Assembly (NCBI GenBank): GCA_965230795.1
Contig: OZ246020.1
Coordinates: forward strand, 3,720,001-3,784,000
Length of the DNA: 64,000 nt
From: PZPK01 sp965230795
Lineage (GTDB): Bacteria > Pseudomonadota > Gammaproteobacteria > Pseudomonadales > Oleiphilaceae
Direction: 5' to 3'
Position 1 is the first letter of the stretch, and each line of letters opens with the position of its first letter. This document shows, piece by piece, positions 60,443-64,000 of this stretch. Below the pieces are notes generated by a model that was not told the origin of the DNA, made no database searches, and was given only the letters and a program-made list of their open reading frames with translations. A program made the translations under genes and the position numbers.

Positions 60443-62107
60443 ATGCTCAACCATCTCAGCGTCAAGAATTTCGCGATAGCGGATCACGTCGAAGTTAACT
60501 TTGATCACGGTATGACGGTCCTTTCCGGTGAAACCGGTGCGGGCAAATCCATTATCCTCGATGCACTGGGTCTGACTCTGGGCGACAGAGCCGACACCAC
60601 CATGGTTCGTCACGGCAGCGCCAAAGCCGAGATTTCCGCCGTTTTCGATTTGGCCAAACACCCGGAAGCCCTGAGCTGGCTTGAAGAACATGATCTGGAA
60701 ACCGGCCAGGAATGTATATTACGACGCGTCATCACCGCGGACGGTCGTTCCCGTGGCTACATCAATGGCCAGCCCAGCCCGCTGCAGGACTTGAAGGCCC
60801 TAGGCGAAATTCTTATCGACATCCACAGCCAACACGAACACCAGTCATTGATGCGAAAGGACAATCATCGTTTGATTCTGGACGGCTTCGGCGGTCTACA
60901 ATCGGAAGCACAGGCGGTGCAGCAAGCGTACCGGGACTGGTCCAGCAAGGCACAAACCCTGGCGAGACTTGAAAGCAATCAGGAAGAAACCGAGGCGCGC
61001 GTGCAGCTACTCAGCTTTCAGGTACAGGAATTCGACACGCTGGCTCTGCAGGAAGGCGAAATAGCGGAACTTGAACAGGAACAAAGCAGCCTCGCCAACG
61101 CTGAACAATTGATCTCTGGCGCACATGAAGCCCTGGCTTTGTGCCGCGATGGCGACACCAATGTGGGCAGTCTGCTCTCTGCTGCCAGCCACAGCTTGCA
61201 ACAAACCGGCTCAAGCAACTCCGCGCTTGCTGAGGCCATCAACCTGATAGAAGAGGCTCGCATTCAGGTGGACGAAGCCGGTACCAGCCTGAGCCATTTC
61301 CTCGACAGTTTTGATCTCGACCCGGAGCGCCTGACCTGGGTTGAAGAGCGCTTGAGCGCTATCTATCAGCTCGCCCGCAAGCATCGTTGCGCACCGGAAG
61401 AACTTACTGATGTGCATTTCAAACTCAGCGAGGAATTGTCTCAATACACTGATGGCGGCAGTAACCTGGAGCAACTAACGGAAGAAGTCGCTGCTTGTGA
61501 AGCCCATTACCTGAAACTCGCTGAACAACAACGCGCTTTGCGCCAACAGCACGCCGAGGCATTTGAAACAGCTGTCGCCGAACAGCTGGCTTTGATGGAT
61601 ATGAAAAATGTCCGCTTGAGCGTTCAGTTCACGCCCCTTGAAGGCCAGCAGTTCAGCGCTCTTGGTCTGGATCGTATTGAATTTCTGCTAAGCACAAATC
61701 CGGGGCAGCCAGCCAAGGCCCTGGCAAAAGTGGCCTCCGGAGGTGAATTGTCCCGGGTCAGCCTGGCGATTCAGGTCGTCATCGCACAAAAATCCACTAT
61801 TCCCACACTGGTGTTTGATGAAGTGGATGTAGGCATTGGCGGCGGTACCGCCCAGATTGTAGGCCGACTACTGCGCAGCCTTGGTGAGAATGGTCAGGTC
61901 ATTTGTGTAACACACCTGCCCCAGGTCGCGTCACAGGGCCAACATCACCTGTTCATCAGCAAGAAAGAAGAGAATGGAGAGGTACGTTCCAGCATTCGGG
62001 CATTGAAGCAGGAGGAGCGAACACGGGAAATTGCACGCATGCTCGGCGGCGTAGAAATTACCCAGCAAACCCTGGCTCATGCTGAGGAAATGCTAAGTTT
62101 GAACTAG
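60443..62107 (+). CDS. recN: DNA repair ATPase RecN
   Basis: This is a 554-residue SMC-like protein. The start is the ATG at 60443, giving MLNHLSVKNFAIADHVEV; a frame beginning at 60374 is longer and overlaps the divergent grpE region. The Walker A motif is SGETGAGKS, the signature segment LAKVASGGELSRVSLAIQVV, and Walker B VFDEVDVGIGGG. A long coiled region with QVQEFDTLALQEGEIAELEQEQ separates them. It acts in double-strand break repair. No clear LexA box was found upstream. Confidence 0.96.
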   Translation: MLNHLSVKNFAIADHVEVNFDHGMTVLSGETGAGKSIILDALGLTLGDRADTTMVRHGSAKAEISAVFDLAKHPEALSWLEEHDLETGQECILRRVITADGRSRGYINGQPSPLQDLKALGEILIDIHSQHEHQSLMRKDNHRLILDGFGGLQSEAQAVQQAYRDWSSKAQTLARLESNQEETEARVQLLSFQVQEFDTLALQEGEIAELEQEQSSLANAEQLISGAHEALALCRDGDTNVGSLLSAASHSLQQTGSSNSALAEAINLIEEARIQVDEAGTSLSHFLDSFDLDPERLTWVEERLSAIYQLARKHRCAPEELTDVHFKLSEELSQYTDGGSNLEQLTEEVAACEAHYLKLAEQQRALRQQHAEAFETAVAEQLALMDMKNVRLSVQFTPLEGQQFSALGLDRIEFLLSTNPGQPAKALAKVASGGELSRVSLAIQVVIAQKSTIPTLVFDEVDVGIGGGTAQIVGRLLRSLGENGQVICVTHLPQVASQGQHHLFISKKEENGEVRSSIRALKQEERTREIARMLGGVEITQQTLAHAEEMLSLN

Positions 62108-62152
62108 CTGCTGCCCTGGAATGGCGCTTCAAGAAAAGAGGGTGTCTGTTGA

Positions 62153-62563
62153 TTATTTTTTGCTTTTGGCTTTGACGTATAGAGTCAGGCTGTGATCAAC
62201 CAGTTCATAGCCATGCTCTTCTGCAATCTGTCGCTGGCGTTCTTCAATCACCAGATCGAAAAACTCGATCACTTTACCTGAATCGGTATCTACCATGTGA
62301 TCGTGGTGTTCATCGCCAGCAAGCTCAAACACCGCATGCCCGCCTTCGAAGTTATGGCGCAATACCAGACCCGCCGCTTCGAACTGAGTCAATACCCGGT
62401 ATACCGTCGCCAGACCCACATCATCACCGGATTCCAGCAAAGCCTTGTACACATCCTCGGCGCTCATATGGTGTTCTACTGCATTTTCCAGCAAACTCAA
62501 CACTTTCAAACGCGGCAGCGTTACCTTGAGTCCCGCTTTTTTCAATTCGGCATTATCTGGCAT
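62153..62563 (-). CDS. fur: ferric uptake regulator Fur
   Basis: This 136-residue regulator has a winged-helix N-domain (KAGLKVTLPRLKVLSLLE, HHMSAEDVYKALLE) and a dimer domain with the metal-binding GDEHHDHMV. It lacks the two cysteine pairs found in E. coli Fur: HHDHM is followed by VDTDSGKV. Pseudomonas Fur is alike in that. It controls iron uptake genes in response to iron. It is divergent from bamE, an arrangement shared with Pseudomonas. Confidence 0.95.
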   Translation of the reverse strand: MPDNAELKKAGLKVTLPRLKVLSLLENAVEHHMSAEDVYKALLESGDDVGLATVYRVLTQFEAAGLVLRHNFEGGHAVFELAGDEHHDHMVDTDSGKVIEFFDLVIEERQRQIAEEHGYELVDHSLTLYVKAKSKK

Positions 62564-62658
62564 AACTTCTTGGTAATCCTGTTAACAGCCCCGGCACGAT
62601 TCGGTTATGATGCGCCGCAGGTAAATTTTTCGACAAAGATAGTGGAATTCAAAACCAG

Positions 62659-63003
62659 ATGCAAAACAAGCTGTTTCTTCTGATCCTGCCTTTCGCAGCG
62701 ATACTTCTGGCAGTACAAGGCTGCTCCTTTCCCGGGGTCTACAAAATCAATGTACAGCAGGGAAATATCGTAACGGAGGATATGCTGGTGCGGCTCAAAC
62801 CGGGCATGACGCGCAAGCAAGTGCATTTTGCCCTGGGAAACCCGGTGATTGAAAATGTCTTTGATTCGAGCGAGGAGAACTTTCTCTACACCTACCAGCA
62901 GGCCGGCGGAGATATTGAATATCAGCGGGTAACCATCTACTACAACGATGATATCTATCTGCGCCACGAAGCCCAGCTGTTAGAAGATCATCCCGCCTAT
63001 TAG
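62659..63003 (+). CDS. bamE: outer-membrane assembly lipoprotein BamE
   Basis: This 114-residue lipoprotein has a signal peptide ending LAVQGC, with Cys22 as the lipidated residue. The conserved part begins YKINVQQGNIVTEDMLVRLKPGMTRKQVHFALGNPV, read in parts, the SmpA/OmlA fold. It belongs to the BAM complex for inserting outer-membrane proteins. It is divergent from fur. Its stop codon overlaps that of rnfH on the other strand. Confidence 0.94.
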   Translation: MQNKLFLLILPFAAILLAVQGCSFPGVYKINVQQGNIVTEDMLVRLKPGMTRKQVHFALGNPVIENVFDSSEENFLYTYQQAGGDIEYQRVTIYYNDDIYLRHEAQLLEDHPAY

Positions 63004-63290
63004 GTTTTTTTTGCCGCCCGATTCAATCGCGCCTGCTTGGGATCGATGATCAGAGGGCGATAGATTTCGATGCGATCTCCCTCTCTCAGCATCTCTTCGC
63101 GCGGCTTCTTGACCACCTTGCCAAATATACCCATGTCCACCTTGTCAAAATCGATCTCGGGGAAAATCTGATCGATTCCGGACTTCCTGGCCCCCTCGTA
63201 AACACTTGTACCCGGCGTCACATCCAGCGCCAGAATCTGCTGTTTGTCGGGTCGCGCATAGGCAACTTCTATGTGAATTTTCTTATCCAT
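63000..63290 (-). CDS. rnfH: RnfH family protein (UPF0125)
   Basis: This 96-residue ubiquitin-like-fold protein has HIEVAYARPDKQQILALDV and DKVDMGIFGKVVKKPREEML, then the DRIEIYRPL ending of the family. Its function is unclear. It is commonly next to ratA, as here, and begins inside the ratA 3' end (eight bases of overlap), suggesting coupled translation. The start is the ATG at 63290. Its stop overlaps that of bamE on the opposite strand. Confidence 0.9.
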   Translation of the reverse strand: MDKKIHIEVAYARPDKQQILALDVTPGTSVYEGARKSGIDQIFPEIDFDKVDMGIFGKVVKKPREEMLREGDRIEIYRPLIIDPKQARLNRAAKKT

Positions 63291-63717
63291 ACACCTGCTT
63301 CGCTCGCGCACAAAATGCATCAACCATGGAATTGGCAGCCTGATTAAACACCGGACCAAATGCCATTTTAGTCAGGCTTTTCTTGAGTTCGAATTCCAGA
63401 GTCAGTGCCACCTTGCAAGCATCATCCCGCAGGGCACTGAACTCCCACTCCCCTCTCAGAAAGCTGAAGGGGCCATCCACCAGCTCCATCATGATTTTAT
63501 CTTCGATTGAGAGATCATTGCGTGTGGTAAAGGACTGGCGCACGCCGCCTTTACTTACCTCTACCCTAGCCAGCATGTGGGCTGTCTGATGTTCCAGCAC
63601 TTCTGCCCGTGAGCACCAGGGCAGAAACAGCGGATATGACGGCACATCGTTCACCAGTGCATACATTTCTTCATTGGAATGCATCACCAAAGCACTGCGA
63701 TGAATACGTAAAGTCAT
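63283..63717 (-). CDS. ratA: RatA, START/COQ10-type protein
   Basis: This 144-residue protein has the START-like fold. It begins LRIHRSALVMHSNEEMYALVNDVPSYPLFLPWCSRAEV, read in parts, and has GPFSFLRGEWEFSAL. E. coli RatA was reported to block 70S formation, and its eukaryotic relative COQ10 binds ubiquinone. The latter role is equally possible. It is divergent from smpB, with 202 bp between. Confidence 0.9.
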   Translation of the reverse strand: MTLRIHRSALVMHSNEEMYALVNDVPSYPLFLPWCSRAEVLEHQTAHMLARVEVSKGGVRQSFTTRNDLSIEDKIMMELVDGPFSFLRGEWEFSALRDDACKVALTLEFELKKSLTKMAFGPVFNQAANSMVDAFCARAKQVYG

Positions 63718-63919
63718 ACTCGTAAAAATACCTGATTGGTCCTGTTAGATTCCGGCGCCGATTGTACTCTGCACAGATCCATTGGCCCAGCCTTAAACAG
63801 AAATCTGTCACTCCCAGCGAGCCTTCACCGGGAATCTCAGCGACAAAGCACACATGGATGAATAACTTAGTGTAGAATGGCCGACCGATTTTGAATTCAC
63901 CAAACAATGTTCGCGGAAT

Positions 63920-64000
63920 ATGGCCAAGAAGAAGCCCAAGCTGCCCAGCAATACCATCGCCGTCAACAAACGCGCGAAACATGACTATCATATCGAAGAA
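63920..64000 (+). CDS. smpB: SmpB, tmRNA-binding protein (5' part)
   Basis: The last 81 bases encode MAKKKPKLPSNTIAVNKRAK and seven further residues before the window ends. The IAVNKRAKHDYHIEE section is the start of SmpB, which brings tmRNA to stalled ribosomes. The rest is outside the window. It is divergent from ratA, as in Pseudomonas. Confidence 0.9.
   Translation, partial: MAKKKPKLPSNTIAVNKRAKHDYHIEE

Noticed and set aside
63000..63717. ratA-rnfH as a toxin-antitoxin pair
   Set aside because: The names suggest it, but RatA belongs to the COQ10/START family and RnfH has no demonstrated antitoxin role. The pair is a conserved housekeeping neighbourhood near smpB.

Overview
The window comes from a gammaproteobacterium chromosome, most like the Pseudomonas/Oceanospirillales/Marinobacter group. 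The right half reproduces the housekeeping order known from Pseudomonas with almost every gene in place: pnp, rpsO, truB, rbfA, infB, nusA, rimP, tRNA-Leu, secG, tpiA, glmM, folP, ftsH, rlmE, yhbY, greA, carB, carA, dapB, dnaJ, dnaK, grpE, recN, fur, bamE, rnfH, ratA, smpB. No species can be named from the sequence alone. The complete genes end where expected and no frameshifts were seen in them.

Region 1 (1-2055) is a 2-kb mini-island. It lies between the 3' end of a tRNA-Phe gene and a 47-bp copy of that same 3' end. It carries a toxin-antitoxin module (hicA, hicB) whose third gene looks like a SecB-type chaperone, a palindromic operator, repeats beside the left att copy, a tiny membrane-protein gene and a reading frame that runs across the right att copy. 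No integrase is present. The old tRNA terminator follows the right copy.

Region 2 (2.1-32 kb) is mixed: a DUF4136 lipoprotein, an MBL/beta-CASP nuclease, a DUF808 membrane protein, an AT-rich M16 peptidase gene followed by the 3' stump of a second DUF808 gene, a secreted alpha/beta hydrolase with a membrane-anchored partner gene, a small MscS-like channel, an IbpA-like heat-shock protein with a sigma-32 promoter and a ROSE-like thermometer, a ZntB-like transporter, a rimK/M14/retropepsin operon, hdfR and maoP homologues, paired EAL-HDOD and GGDEF signalling genes, a MexEF/OqxAB-like RND pump, truC and bioA.

Region 3 (32-64 kb) is the conserved core for transcription, translation, RNA processing, arginine/pyrimidine precursor synthesis, protein quality control and iron control. 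Departures from the common order are a TPR/O-GlcNAc-transferase-like gene between dapB and carA, and five tandem 22-bp repeats between rpsO and pnp. The grpE-dnaK-dnaJ group has a textbook sigma-32 promoter.

The most interesting system is the HicA-HicB-SecB-like module in the tRNA-Phe island, a candidate toxin-antitoxin-chaperone (TAC) system in which the HicB C-terminal extension may be the chaperone-dependence segment. The second is the M16 peptidase gene set between a DUF808 gene and a diverged DUF808 3' stump.
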